Source: Lepas anatifera (taxonomy: Eukaryota > Arthropoda > Thecostraca > Lepadidae). From it: 64,000 bases of DNA. The DNA lies in contig JAOTON010000773.1 in the NCBI GenBank assembly GCA_034440635.1, forward strand, positions 679,501-743,500. The letters run 5' to 3'. Both the position numbers and the translations under genes were made by a program. The notes beneath the pieces were generated by a model. The model had not been told where the DNA came from, ran no database searches, and was given only the letters and a program-made list of their open reading frames with translations. Positions 46,950-58,350 of this stretch are shown here, piece after piece; positions within the stretch are counted from its first letter, which is position 1; the number at the start of each line of letters is the position of its first letter.

Positions 46950-47576
46950 TCACCACCCAAACTGGAACGCACAGATGGCCCTGTCTTTTGTTGAGCAGGG
47001 CTGCCGGCGGAAGTGCCCAGACTCAGTTATCAGTGAGTGACACTCGCAAGAGTGCCAAAAACACTGCCAACTTTCACTGATCGAGGGTTTCGCCTGCAGC
47101 TTGTTGTGGTTATCCCATACTCTGCCTTCAATGAGCACTAGACCAGATGGGGCTTCCTTCTTTTTAGGAATGCCAAAGCTCGCTGGTACTCGCTGTGAAA
47201 CTTGCGGTCGGTTATCGGATAAAAATGGCTTTTGTCTAAACTGGAATTCCACGCTTCGACAGCTAACATATCTCTTGTAGTCAGTACCTGAAACTTCCCG
47301 GTCGGAGAGCTTCATGCACCATGTTCCCATCTGGTCAAACCCCTCGTTGCACGTCAAAGTTATGTGTCGATGTGTAGCGTCTCCGAGCCACGTTCGCTTG
47401 TGCCCTAAGACTGTAGCCGGTAGCTCTTTTGTATCGGCATATTTCGAGCTTGCGTTTACGTTGTTTTTGTCATCTTTTTGTGACCTACTGCCGCATCCTC
47501 GAACTAATTCCATGCCAATGTTTTGACAAATTGTTAGAACTAAGAGCCATGCCAATCTCTGCTCCCTGGCGCCCAT
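46950..47576 (-). CDS. Secreted eight-cysteine protein, paralogue of the 44.3-kb ORF
   Basis: This intronless ORF of 208 residues on the minus strand starts with MGAREQRLAWLLVLTICQNI, a signal peptide, followed by the same MEL tripeptide seen after the leader of the sister gene. The conserved cysteines are 76, 87, 106, 172, 177, 179, 194 and 202. The gaps between them (11, 19, 66, 5, 2, 15, 8) equal those of the sister exactly, although sequence identity between cysteines is low. Shared islands include WC-[LM]-K-x-SD, a single SC, NLQA/KLQA, SW-x-CFW-x-SC-[DE]-CH, LIT-x-[TS]G-x-F and a final [LI]C. The framework fits a divergent C-type-lectin-like fold with one extra disulphide. The RRKR site is not conserved (GHKR here). 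An N-A-S sequon occurs at Asn41. The two genes face each other tail to tail, 2.07 kb apart. Confidence 0.75.
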   Translation of the reverse strand: MGAREQRLAWLLVLTICQNIGMELVRGCGSRSQKDDKNNVNASSKYADTKELPATVLGHKRTWLGDATHRHITLTCNEGFDQMGTWCMKLSDREVSGTDYKRYVSCRSVEFQFRQKPFLSDNRPQVSQRVPASFGIPKKKEAPSGLVLIEGRVWDNHNKLQAKPSISESWQCFWHSCECHSLITESGHFRRQPCSTKDRAICAFQFGW

Positions 47577-48500
47577 ATAGTTAAACTCTAAATGCTGGCA
47601 GAAATCAGGAGAAGCTTAAGAGAGAACGTTGCAGATATGTATTATAAAGATTAAATTATCTCGAATGCTGCAGCATATAAAATTCAGAAAGCTGACGTCG
47701 ATCGTCAATAGTAGGTCGAAATAATTTGTGTCGTAACTTTTGATATCTGATGAGTTCACGTGCTCCATTTTAGCAGCCTCTTCAAAAGGAATTCTTAAAG
47801 AAATAGAAATTTAGCGGCGTTTACTCTCTTCTACCACCTTAATTTATTTTATTAATCTACCTAATACCTTTATTCCATCTTTTTGCCACTTTTCAGATAT
47901 TTTTTGTTTTAATTGCATTTGTTTTTGCTGTTTTTTTCATTCCTTCAACGGAACGCGCTGTTTCTTCATTCACCGACTCGGCAAGTGCTGCACTCATTTG
48001 GTTGTTCATAACCTTGAAAATTTCATTTCAGAAATGGCATAAAGTTATCGTTCAAGATATCGAACTTGGAAAGCAAAGCAAACGCGTTCGAAGTGGCCTA
48101 TTGTTTTTTCCTTGGTGGCACTATTTGAGCTGGAGGGGGAGCCAATTAAAGCGTTATCTATTGGAGAGGCGCCAAATCGTGTTATGGAGTTTGAATACTT
48201 TTATTATCGGAGGAAACTACGTTTCGGGAGGGTCTCCGGCATGGTTTCGGGGAGATTTGGGTGGGTTGATTTAGGATTGGGCATGTGTCACATGACTCCC
48301 CTGGATCCTCTTGTTAGTTGGCGACCTGAACGAGATCCTTGGATGTAATACGAAATATTTTAGCAGTGTGTAAAATTACCGAGATCCCATACTGCTCATA
48401 ACAGTCATGATGCATACGTGTAGGATGCTCATTGCTCATATCGTCTGATACATAGGCAGACTCTGGGGACTTAAGATGTTACGTGCCCCCCTCTCGATTG

Positions 48501-48503
<3 letters not shown>

Positions 48504-48584
<81 letters not shown>
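48504..48584. repeat. TA microsatellite, about 81 bases
   Basis: Uninterrupted TA dinucleotides. Reading frames with YIYIYI are products of the repeat. Confidence 0.97.
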
Positions 48585-48586
<2 letters not shown>

Positions 48587-50749
48587 CTGTTATAGTAGAA
48601 GAAGTTATAAGAAGGAACATGACATTTTGAAATTCGGCAGGACACTTGTGTTTCTTCCTTACAGATTTTCCTTTTCGACATAATATACCTACCTGCTTAT
48701 GAGGCAATACGGCCGTCAAAACGGACACAATAGCCCGTCTCCAACAAGGAACAGGTCTGCGGTTGGGCAGGTGTAAGAGGTCCCCAATGAGCAAAAATCT
48801 TAAGGTCTGGGTACCAATGTTTAAAGATGGGAGCCAAAAATGTTCCCCGGTTTATACACAAAAAACGCGCTGACGCGCATACACAGTGCGCGTCAACATC
48901 TTCACATAATCATCATCACCGTCGGCAGCCGTCAGCCGCAACAACGGACACCAACCGCTGATACCAGCCCATGAATATTCCTCTTAGCCTGGGGGCACAC
49001 TCATTACAGACGACCTCCCGCGCCCCACCTGCCTTCTGTTTTCGGAGGTCTTCTATTCGCCTGTTCAGAAGGAACGAGGTGCGGCTGACCGTTGTTTTGA
49101 ACGAGGCAAAAACCAAAGCTGGGGGTTTTGGGAGCGTTGATTGGATTTGGCTTTTTTAGATTCAGCCAGAGTTGTCCAAAGGCACTATTGTACTGACTGT
49201 CCATCGTTGTCTCCCTCCCTCCCTAATTACGCTCCTGGATCCGCCACTGGCCCAGGAGCGGCGCGGAGGAAGTGGGTGTCTGGTCTGTGTATTAGGTGGT
49301 ATCGTTTGCAAATGATCTGACATGCATGGAGAACATTCAACGACGATTCCACGTCTTCTGGAAGGACAGCAAACATTCAAGCAAATGCTCTAGCTGGGGC
49401 AGTTCGAGACATCATTTCATGTTGTACATGGATATGCATGCATACGAAAAGCGTTGGTTGCTGTTAGCTAGTGTGAACTTAAATTATATCACTTGAATGG
49501 AACGAACTACCATTCATGATTTTATAACATTGGCTGGAACAGACAGCAGTGAAGTGTTTGTGTTTGAAATGTGCTTTTTATATAACACACTGCGTCCGGT
49601 TCGCTGGGGACATTTCACATGCGCTACGGTACAATGGTACATGACACCTTTATACGGACACTATACGGGCTGCTTACGGGCTGTTCACATATGACATCAG
49701 AATAATTCAGGGGGTGTCCGGACCCCCTCCTGCCTTTGTCAGCAATCGTCAGTAAATGACTGACGTCACTACATCAGCAATTGCCAGACCTCCCCCTCGT
49801 CAGCTTAAATTTCGTCCACCTCAAAACGTCAAATTTGCAACAATAAAAATGTAAAAACAGCACACACACACACACACAGACACAGATAGGGCATTTTTAG
49901 GTATATTTGGTTCGGGGGCTCTTCATTCAACCCCTCCCCTAGGTCCCTAGGTCCCCTAGGTAATAGTTTACACTCGTCTTCTCCTGGTGCACTGGATATG
50001 GGTCTGGCGCTGATGGCTGCCGCGCCATCATCGTCTTCCTGCTCTTGCTTTCCATCGGACCATCTCCAGATGAGAGCTGTTTAGTTCGTCCCAGCTCTTC
50101 CTGAGCACAATCAGTTGATCTGTCGTGCTGTGTGGTGCGTGATTTGGTTTTTTTACAAGAAGAGAAGTGTCACAGGGACGAACACTTTGCAGAAATATTA
50201 GGAATGACTCAGCACGAATACAAATTCGACGGTATCGAGGACTAGCGAATCAACTACATTCAGGTCGCTGCTGAGTCCTTTGTGTCCTGGAAATGTTTAT
50301 TTATTTTGGTTGCGAGTCCCCCATCCTTCGGCAGCAATTGTCAGCAAAAGCCAGGCCCTTCCTCTTCGTCAGCGCAAGGCAGCAAATGCCAGACCTCTCC
50401 CACTTTCGGTCGCTAGCTTCATACGTGAACACTACAGCCCCTTAGCCGTTCTCGCTAACCGGTTCTATCGTGTGAAGAACAACTGAATTTGACTTTACAG
50501 CAGATCGAGAGGAACCTTTTATGTAGAGGAGTCGTCAATTGCGATCACAGTCGCCTTATATATCAAACTCCTGCTAATGTTCTGAGTTTTCGATATAAGC
50601 ATTAACCAAGCAGGCGGCGACAACACGGATAATTTTTATTTCATGTCGCATACGCGTCGTTATAGTAGGGGAACAAGAGAGCCTTCCTCACTTTTCATAA
50701 GAGTTTCTTGATTTCAGCCAGATTTTAAGAAAATCGGCAAAGTCTGCAA

Positions 50750-50890
50750 CTAGTAAATGCAGTCAGCAACAGGGAGCCCAAATCCGATTAGTTTTTTTGA
50801 TTCTAGAGGGTTAAGTTTCTTGTTAACAGCAGGTTGAAGATTGGCCTCCTTACTTTTTTGCCGGTAGCGACGCTTGTCACATGGGTGTTG
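50750..50890 (-). repeat. Dispersed repeat with a conserved reading frame, copy 3
   Basis: On the minus strand the frame reads KRRYRQKSKEANLQPAVNKK, then KKLIGFGLPVADCIY and a stop. It is the most intact of the three copies. No known domain is recognised. Confidence 0.5.
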
Positions 50891-51245
50891 AAATCGATTT
50901 CGAACTTTTTTGCTGTACTGGTCAGCTGTAGCAGGTCCGGCAGGTGTCAACTTATCGCCGAAAAATTGTGATTGTAGAGATAGAGAAAGCGACCACCAGA
51001 TGCTGCTCTGGTTTTGATCGGGCGGATGGGCGTTGTTTGCAGTGACTTGCCACACTGATGCCCGAGCATAGCCCCACTGCAGGCTCGCCGATCAGACGCG
51101 CCCAACTATGACGAGCTCTGAGCTTGCAGATGGCCTGTAGGCCAGGTGCTCCACAACGACGACCGTTGGTGGTAGAAACGGTCGCCGGTGTCCGCAGTTG
51201 TTTAGTGGTCCATTTTGCTTTTGCGGGGACACAGGAAATGCGCAC

Positions 51246-51367
51246 CTGGATATCACAGGCTGGCGTTCTTGACTCGAACATGGCTGTTTTTTCCAATCAA
51301 AATAATCATATTGGTTTTCGCCATGGAAAGCAGATTCCTGGGGCTGCACTGCGGCTAGACCGTCGGA
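51246..51367 (-). CDS. Candidate second exon of the same unidentified minus-strand gene
   Basis: The segment follows GACGGCACAG and is ended by a GTGCGC donor on the minus strand. It encodes 40 residues plus two bases, including FHGENQYDYFDWKKQP. The composition looks protein-like, with aromatic and charged residues in balance. Its phase fits the exon at 51651-51793, giving ...DLPCE-SDGLAA. The acceptor is weak in pyrimidines. The frame stays open on both sides of the proposed boundaries, so the exact ends are uncertain. I cannot name a family. Confidence 0.28.
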
Positions 51368-51650
51368 CTGTGCCGTCGGCGGGTCCGAAATGCGGCGTCT
51401 CCAGCTGGCGGGGCGGCGCGGTAGCCGGGCCGGGGCGGCGGGTGCAGTTTTTGGGCGTCCCCTGGCGTCGACCTTCGCAGTGCGTGGGACCACCGATCCA
51501 CCGCCGCAAGTTTGGAACTGGTGTGTCCAAACACAGACCCAGCGGTCCCAACGTCTAGAGCTCGGAAGTAGCCTAATTAGCTAGGTTATCAATACACTTG
51601 ATAATGTTTTAAGTGAAAAATGATGTTTCTATATGTTTTCTAACTCCTAC

Positions 51651-51793
51651 CTCACACGGTAAGTCATGTTCTTCAGGTTCCTCCGGCGCGGAGGTGGGCT
51701 GTAGTCCGTTTTTGTCGGGCTCAGCTCCGGGCCGGTTGGCGGGCTGCCGTGTGCTACCCGTCTGGACGTGGGGACCGGTTATCTGATGGCGTG
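51651..51793 (-). CDS. Candidate coding exon of an unidentified minus-strand gene
   Basis: On the minus strand, GTGTTTTGGCTGCAG precedes this 143-base open segment and GTAGGAG follows it, so both splice consensus sites are present. It encodes about 47 residues, ending in APEEPEEHDLPCE, and finishes in phase 0. The sequence is GC-rich and low in hydrophobic residues, like a disordered linker. I do not recognise the protein. It pairs in phase with the candidate exon at 51246-51367, across a 283-base gap. Chance open frames are common in GC-rich DNA, so this remains tentative. Confidence 0.3.
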
Positions 51794-51986
51794 CTGCAGC
51801 CAAAACACACAGTGGAGACGGCGAGATCGGGCTGGTGGGTCCGCTGACACCCCGTAGCCACCAGGTGGAAACGGCCGCCTCACCTGTGGGGCTGCTCAAT
51901 TAGACGTCTATTATTCCTTTGTTTGAATGTGCTTATGACCGGAGATAGCTGGTGTTGGAGTTGAACGGCACACTGATTGCTGGGGT

Positions 51987-52068
51987 CTTATGACGTCATT
52001 AGCTCTCACCCTTTTGGGAGGGAGTTCACGGAAATTTGGTGTGGGATTCGTGCCCACAGCTGACATAG
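51987..52068 (-). mobile_element. SINE fragment
   Basis: ATGACGTCATTAGCTCTCAC and CCTTTTGGGAGGGAGTTC match the SINE body in reverse. The head is degraded (GGGATTCGTGCCCACAGC). Confidence 0.5.
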
Positions 52069-52304
52069 CTGTGTATCTATCCGTCGTTTATCCCGGTTTC
52101 CTCTCTGAAAAAGACCGGGATACGGAGAGGATATGTTTGATTTTTATGGTTTCCAGTGTGGTCCGAGAAGTGTTTATCTACTTTGTATGTATAAGTTTCC
52201 ATGTCCAACAGAATTAAGATCGAATCCGGCCCACACACTATGTCTTCTCGGTCAATCTGAGTCAATCCGGTTATGAACTACGTTTATCAAAGTCCGGCGG
52301 GCCT

Positions 52305-52400
52305 CTGAATAAGTCGATCTGATCCCAAAATCCTTCCAACAGGGTGGGTTGGCGACGCCGTTGACCTGGGTTGGTGGGTCGTTAAACAATTTTGTTATTC
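52305..52400 (+). mobile_element. SINE 3' fragment
   Basis: CTTCCAACAGGGTGGGTTGG, CGACGCCGTTGACC and GGTCGTTAAACAATTTTG match the body and tail of the SINE in forward orientation. The head is absent. Confidence 0.6.
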
Positions 52401-55140
52401 CGAATGTGGTCCATTTCGTAGAAAAACAACGACATCGACAACATGGAAATCCAAAAACTACCTGATCTTTTCGGCCAGCCCAACGTAATCTGTCAACGAA
52501 TTTGGAATTCGTTCGAGATTGTTCACCACAGGTGACCCTGCCTTTTGTCAGTCGCTCTGACTGCTTGCCATAGGCGGATCCAGGGGGAAAGGGGCGAACT
52601 TGCTCCCTCCATGGGCCTTGGGCGTCCCCTGGTCACGGAACCCACCTGAAATGTCTATATGACTCCTGAAATATCACTTGGCGTTAGGCGTATGCTGCAA
52701 AATATATTTTAGGCCACTTTCCATCTTGCAATTCAGTTTTGTTAGATAGCAGGGTCGTGGCTCTCTGGACCAGACCCTTTCGACGCTTTTCCCTCTGTTC
52801 AATGACTTCTGTCCCAAACAGATGTATTTAACCGGATAAGTCGCTGTGTTGGGGACAGAAGGTCTGGGGGTTCGGTAGGGGTACAGAGCGAGGGGCTGGC
52901 TGGAGGGGGATCGTTATCCGAGGGTGCAGCCGTGAAACCCGATGAAGGGCTCCCAGACATATTAGACGGTCCGGGGGCGAGGGGAGGGAGTAAGAACTGG
53001 TTCTGGGAGAATTAAGACCTTGAGGAGGGATGACTTTCATAACATCCGTGTTACTCCCCCCCTTCCCATGTTGGAGCCCCGATCTAGTGCGGAAAGTTTT
53101 TGCTATCGATGTATCCATCCTACGCCTTTATTTTTCTTTTAGTTTTTTTATCAAGAAAGGTTACGACCTTTGTGGTTATATTTTGGCAGTGGAAGCAAGT
53201 ATTGCTACATTGTATGCCGTATGAGGCTTTATATGAGATGCGATGTTTGTCAAATGGGGCCACATGATATAATTGGGGCCTGACTATCGGGTCGCCCAAT
53301 AACCCCAAATATGATGATGATAAGTGTTTTAGACTGGGTCTACGAGTAGGTATTTGGGCTTTGTGCGAGAGCTCACTCCGGTTTAAAATGAGCCTGTTTT
53401 CCAGACATACGTGGTAATCAGAGTTCAGAAAAAAACACGATCCTACTAACATAAATCGGGAGAATCTCGGGAAATTTAGTGATTGAATATCTTCTTCCTG
53501 ATCTGTTCGTTTCCTTCAAAACCGATATTTGTGCCAGTTAAGGTGTGAATAAGCTCTCTAATAATAATAATAATAATAATAATATCATCATCATCATATC
53601 TCATCTTCATCATCATCATCATATCACCAGTCATCATAATAATACTAATAATAATAGTGTCATTTATATCATCCCACTTGGGTACATATACAAGACCAGC
53701 GCATAAGAGAGAAACACACAGTACACACAACATTCACGCATTCTTGATAAATATACACTTATGGTGACATGTCACATAGATATCGTTGACTAATCAGGAG
53801 ACCAAGCTAAAGCTCAAGCTTAAATAACATTTTCCACCATGCGCTGGAGGTAAGACCAAAATACATTATAATATAGCATGGTGCCACAATTGACACCTCA
53901 CTGACGGATATTGGTGCGTTGTGGTAGTCTTGACTACTCTTTTGATTTGTTCCCATTTCTTCTGCAGATGAAATATTTCACGGTAAAAATTGATCTGTGC
54001 CTGCGAAAATAGATATTTGGTTCCGATTGCTGAAGATGGTATTTGAGAGAGCAAGAAACGTGTCTAATTACAGGGCATGTTAGCAAATTATAGGCCTAAT
54101 AATCCTGGGAAAATTTAACGTTATGGCATTTAGTTTCAAATGACCGTCGCTGCCCCTGGATTACTTAGGCCAAAAGCCCGTCTCTAAAGACAACCAGATG
54201 TCATTTTCGGCGCTAGTTCCGTCTTGATGCAGACAGCCACGTAATGGCCATCATGTGGGTAATGCCCGTCTAATCTCCTTCTTTAGTATCGGTTGGCTCC
54301 GTTAGTACCGGCTTGGCCCGTCAGAGCCGCTCAGCGTACGCGGGAACGTGTCGAACCGTTGTTATCCAGACCGATAAGCCGTGATTAGCCACGAAAAACT
54401 CTACTTAACGCCATGTTTCGTGTCATTACGAAAAGTGATTCTTAGGCTGAGTGCAAACTAGCTGCGGAGTGGACGAAACTGCGCAGTCTGCACATTCAGT
54501 TTGTTGACCCTAACGAGAAATAGACTTGACTACTTTTCATCTCTGAGCAGCTGGTACTGTGGCGTTATCTCTGCCCTATTGACACGCGCAGACCCCTCCC
54601 CCCACCCCCGGGCCGCACGGGCGCCCCTCCAGCACCTGCGCTTGCGACACGCCAGCAACTGCCGTGCTGGAACGCCGGAGGTGCGTTCTGTACACATTAC
54701 GTTGGAAAGACCGGCCCGGTTCAATATTTGCGGTTGGGGTGTGAATTCGAGCATTGGCGAGATTTTCGGTGAAGGGAGTGCAGGGTTACGTTAGGTTCTG
54801 TTTGTGTCTGAGTTAACTGACAGTGTAAGGACTGGTGCTGAATAGAAAATAGTAACTGGCCATTTTGCTTCGATGGATAAACGAGGATTGGATACTAAAC
54901 TCAAGTGCAAACATGAGGTTAGGAAAAATTTAAAGCTCTTCAAATAATTGCTACGTATTGAAATCGAGCATCCACATCCCACATGTTTGAATATTTTGAT
55001 TGTCATTCAAGTTTCCTGGAGGAATAGGTAGGCGCGGGTGTGTGTTTCCGACAACGCGGTCCCGATCTAAAAAAACGGGATGCCACATAAATCCCCAGCT
55101 CTTTCAAAGGGCATTGGGAACACTCGAAATATTACCGATA
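52400..55140. other. Unassigned DNA
   Basis: It contains a truncated GGCGGATCC MITE (52574), the trinucleotide repeat at 53.56 kb and a GC-rich patch at 54580-54690. No gene is recognised. Confidence 0.4.
53558..53660. repeat. ATA/ATC trinucleotide repeat
   Basis: AATAATAAT passes into ATCATCATC and back. The DDDDIIIII frames come from it. Confidence 0.93.
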
Positions 55141-55150
55141 TGACTGCCGA

Positions 55151-55448
55151 CAGCGGTGGATCCGGCCTCGGGGGGGGATAAACCCATGTCGGTGGGCAAA
55201 AAGGGAAAAAAACTTCGAAAGGTGGAGACAGCGACTGGTGGCTGGTTGAAACTTATGCAGTGAATTAATTTTTCATCTTCAAAGTGGTACCTGGGGAACG
55301 GAAAAAAGTGTATTTTATTAATGACGGACACGTCTTTCCCAATTGGTCAATTTTGAAACACCAGTTTGTTTTGGGGGACCAAAAGAAGATTTGACCTCGT
55401 TCTATTCCGCTTTGGGGGCCATGGTTGGATCCCCTGGATCCGCCCCTG
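55151..55448. mobile_element. hAT-like MITE abutting the 3.6-kb transposon
   Basis: The ends are CAGCGGTGGATCCGG and CTGGATCCGCCCCTG. The 3' end lies nine bases from the 3.6-kb element, so one insertion landed beside the other. The flanks match at five of eight bases. Confidence 0.6.
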
Positions 55449-56547
55449 GCTGCACATTAGGGTGCATCAAACGCCCCATGATTTTCATTTTTGGATAAAT
55501 TAGCTTAGCGGCCCGTCACATTTTGTTGTTTCAGACATGTAAACCTCAAATCCCAATTTTGGGAAAATCTATATTGGGCTAGGGGTGCCACCTAGCGGTC
55601 AAAGTTTCAAATTTTTGCAATTTTTAATATTAATTGGGTCTCCCGTGGAAATTGTATTATCATAAAATAGGACCCAGCAGTGGTCAATACTGTTTTCCAA
55701 GCTCCAAATTACCTGTGCAGTCACTTTCGCGCATTTTGGACGCCAGCTAGGGGTGCCACCTGACGGTAGAAGTTTGCAACGTTTTGCGTTTTGGTGAGTT
55801 TTTATCAAAAATAATTGTTGAACCATCCTGGATTAGAACTTTGTTGTAATTATGAACTACTCCTGTAGGTCAAAGTATCTGGTAAAGGCATTTACAACTT
55901 TTGGCAATGAGTGACATCTGGTGGCCGAAATTAATTTCTAAGTTTTTAAGAAATTAATGACTATGACAAAAATGAGTAAGAAGTTTTGGTTGAGTTCCAA
56001 CGATAATTTGTGTTGCAAATTCCTCTCAAGTGTCAGATATCACCTTCAAAATTTCCGGACCGATATTTAATCTTCCTTTTCGTTTTTGCATCAAATCATC
56101 CAATTTCTTCCATACCGTTTCATGGTTTTGGTAGTTCTCACACGACCTCCTCTTATTTTAGAAATTCACCGGAGCACAGTGGGCGGCTAAGTTGGGATAT
56201 TTCGGGAAAGAACCCAATCGTTCAGCGATTTGAGGTATTATTCCTATTACAATACAAGGCCAGTTATACAATGCTGAGACCAAAACATCTTGATTCATCA
56301 ATATATAAAATGCTTGAAGGTTCCAGCGTAAGTACCTTGCATGAAAAGCACCGTTGTGGGAGCTAAGCTCATGTACGATGATTAACGCCAAGAGCCGATG
56401 TTTCCAAATTAACGCGAAATGTCTTAGACTGTTGTAATCATGTTACTTTAGGTTATTGCTTATGTTATTATTGTAATTAACTTACACCGATCTTTCGATT
56501 ACAAATATGAGATTTGTAAGAGACATTCATAGCACAGCTCACGGCCT

Positions 56548-56735
56548 GTTTGATTGATTTTTGGGGCTTATCGATGCACCAACTGCAGGGTCATACGGCG
56601 TCGCCTGCTCTTACCCTTTTGGAGAGGTTTCTGGCGAGCCAGCTTGCTCCTCGTTCAAGTAAGTCACCGGGCCTTGAACCCGGGTCGGCTGCGTGGAAGC
56701 CAACTGCGCTAACCACTCCACTGCCGCGCTCACAA
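56548..56735 (-). mobile_element. SINE inserted in the 3.6-kb transposon
   Basis: Minus-strand tail (GGGGCTTATCGATGCACC), body (GGTCATACGGCGTCGCC) and head with B-box complement (CCTTGAACCCGGGTCGG) are all present. It lies inside the transposon, so it arrived later. Confidence 0.7.
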
Positions 56736-57177
56736 CTCATGGCCTCGACAAGACGTCATGTTCAGTTGCGCTAGTTTTGACCACTGATAGTACACTTGAC
56801 TGTTTCTATTTCTACTATTCACACAACCCCACTTTCTTGAGCACACAGATTACTCGTGTTTCGGTTTCCTTGAGCGTAGATCAGGTTGCCTTTTCGTTTT
56901 TTTCCCAACCGCTTGCAGAATGTTCTGCAAGTGTCGCTTAGACTACGCTGTCATTTGAAAGTCCGAGGCCATCTTTCCTCCCTTTACGGCGGTATCATTG
57001 GGAACATGTATGGCCCTGGGCTTTACCCTTGCTGCCTGGTAGGTAGATGAGTCAGGCCCGTCACTGACATCCAGCTCTAGAAACCCGGTGTCTAGCTTCA
57101 GGAGTCTGAATTTAGACCACGATTCAGGTTCAGCCAGGTCTACCAACTTATTCTCTGCTCAATCTCTGCGAACTCTG

Positions 57178-57395
57178 GGGCCGGGGTGGCCTGGTGGCTT
57201 TGTTGCCAGTCTTCGGATCGGATAGCATGGATTAACGTGGGTTCAATTCCCACGGCGGGAAACCGCCTTCCGTGTCCGATTTGACCCGGTGGAGAGGATC
57301 CTTGAACACCCACGCCAATACTCCCTGTAATTGGGCAAGTGTGCATGTTGGGGAGTGGCCCTAATAAAAAAATAAATAAATAAAATAAAAACACG
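57178..57395 (+). mobile_element. Second SINE type, A-rich tail, inside the transposase remnant
   Basis: The tRNA-like head has GGTGGCCTGGTGGC (A-box region) and GGGTTCAATTCCCACGG (B-box). A body unlike the main SINE family follows, then a tail of AAATAAATAAATAAAATAAA. The tail touches the 3' part of the transposase remnant, suggesting that the SINE inserted there. Confidence 0.7.
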
Positions 57396-57399
57396 GTTT

Positions 57400-58350
57400 C
57401 CCGGACCCACTTCTTTCACAACTGAGAGGTGCCTCGGGTATGATCTTGAGCTTCACCACCAGAAAACGTTTTGCAAGCTGACTTCGCACAGGCTGAGATG
57501 TCAAGTTGCTGAAAAGAGCAAGGGAACCATCTCTAAGGTAAGTACCGCTGATGGCTGAAAGCCAGCAGTGCACCGGTGCCAACAACTTCGTTCACCCAGT
57601 CCCCATAACAGGATAAGTGGTGATTAAGATTCAGATCATGCCATGGGGAACCCACTGCGTCCTGGCATATCATGCATTACAAGCCATAGACGGAGGTGAT
57701 GAAGGTCCCGAACCGCCAAAGCTTTGACATTAGTTCCTGCGTTGGAGCTTTTTCGTCCTGAACGTTGGGAATGTGGTGCTCGGACGTGCATATCTTCATC
57801 GCATAAGGCAGTCTGCTCATCCATCTAGCTCTACGCATTGCTCGAAAATATACATCTGGATTATTTGAGCCAAGGAAAATAATTCCTAATTCTCTGAACT
57901 CCTCGTGGTCATCACAGCTTTGATTCGGACAGACAGTTGGAAGGAGCTTCTCTTTGAGTTCCATCAGGACGGGCGACTTTCTGGTGAAGTTGAGTTTATT
58001 TGAAAGATAAACTCAACCGTCTTTCTATTTCGCTTATCTTGATAAATAATCAATTTAGAAATATTGTTCATTTTTGGCCTTTTCTTCGTGTTTAATGAAC
58101 GTAAGTAGGTTTTTGTTCGAATTATTGGTTAGGCAAGCAGAATTTCTCAATATCGAGTCTGTTGAAGCACGACGTGGACTTGTTCCCCGACTTAGTGCCT
58201 GTCCGCAGACCAGAGCAAAGCCTTGTTCAGCCGGTTTTGGATTTGGATGCAGGCGGCTGATCGATGACCTGTGTTCGACTCTGTTGTGGCAAACACCATG
58301 TTCCCACTGCGTCGAACACTCCTGCCGTTCAGAAGCTCAACCGTCAAATT
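57400..58350 (-). pseudogene. Broken transposase of the 3.6-kb element (SNTG/RARWM type)
   Basis: Minus-strand pieces appear in the expected order. At about 58350-58200 there is ATTESNTGH...AAC, then LLWSADRH and an in-frame stop. At 57964-57677 there is EEFRELGIIFLG, then RRARWMSRLPYAMKI. At 57680-57400 there are pieces including YLRDGSLALFS and LAKRF. I recall this order (a TT-x-SNTG motif, LLW-x-xRH, an ARWM block with an aliphatic-K end, then a YL...LALF block) from uncharacterised proteins that are abundant in invertebrate genomes. The SNTG and RH blocks resemble the second acidic and C-x-x-H regions of hAT enzymes. Stops and frameshifts show that it is dead. A SINE tail truncates the 3' part at about 57400. 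Confidence 0.65.

Larger units (their letters stand above)
47577..51240. other. Unassigned DNA
   Basis: Besides the TA microsatellite, a CA run, a MITE right end at 49228-49250 and the 50.75-kb repeat, nothing is recognised. Confidence 0.4.

Noticed and set aside
51124..51558. 144-residue plus-strand ORF
   Set aside because: GC-rich DNA is open on both strands here. The minus strand has the better splice signals and a more protein-like composition.
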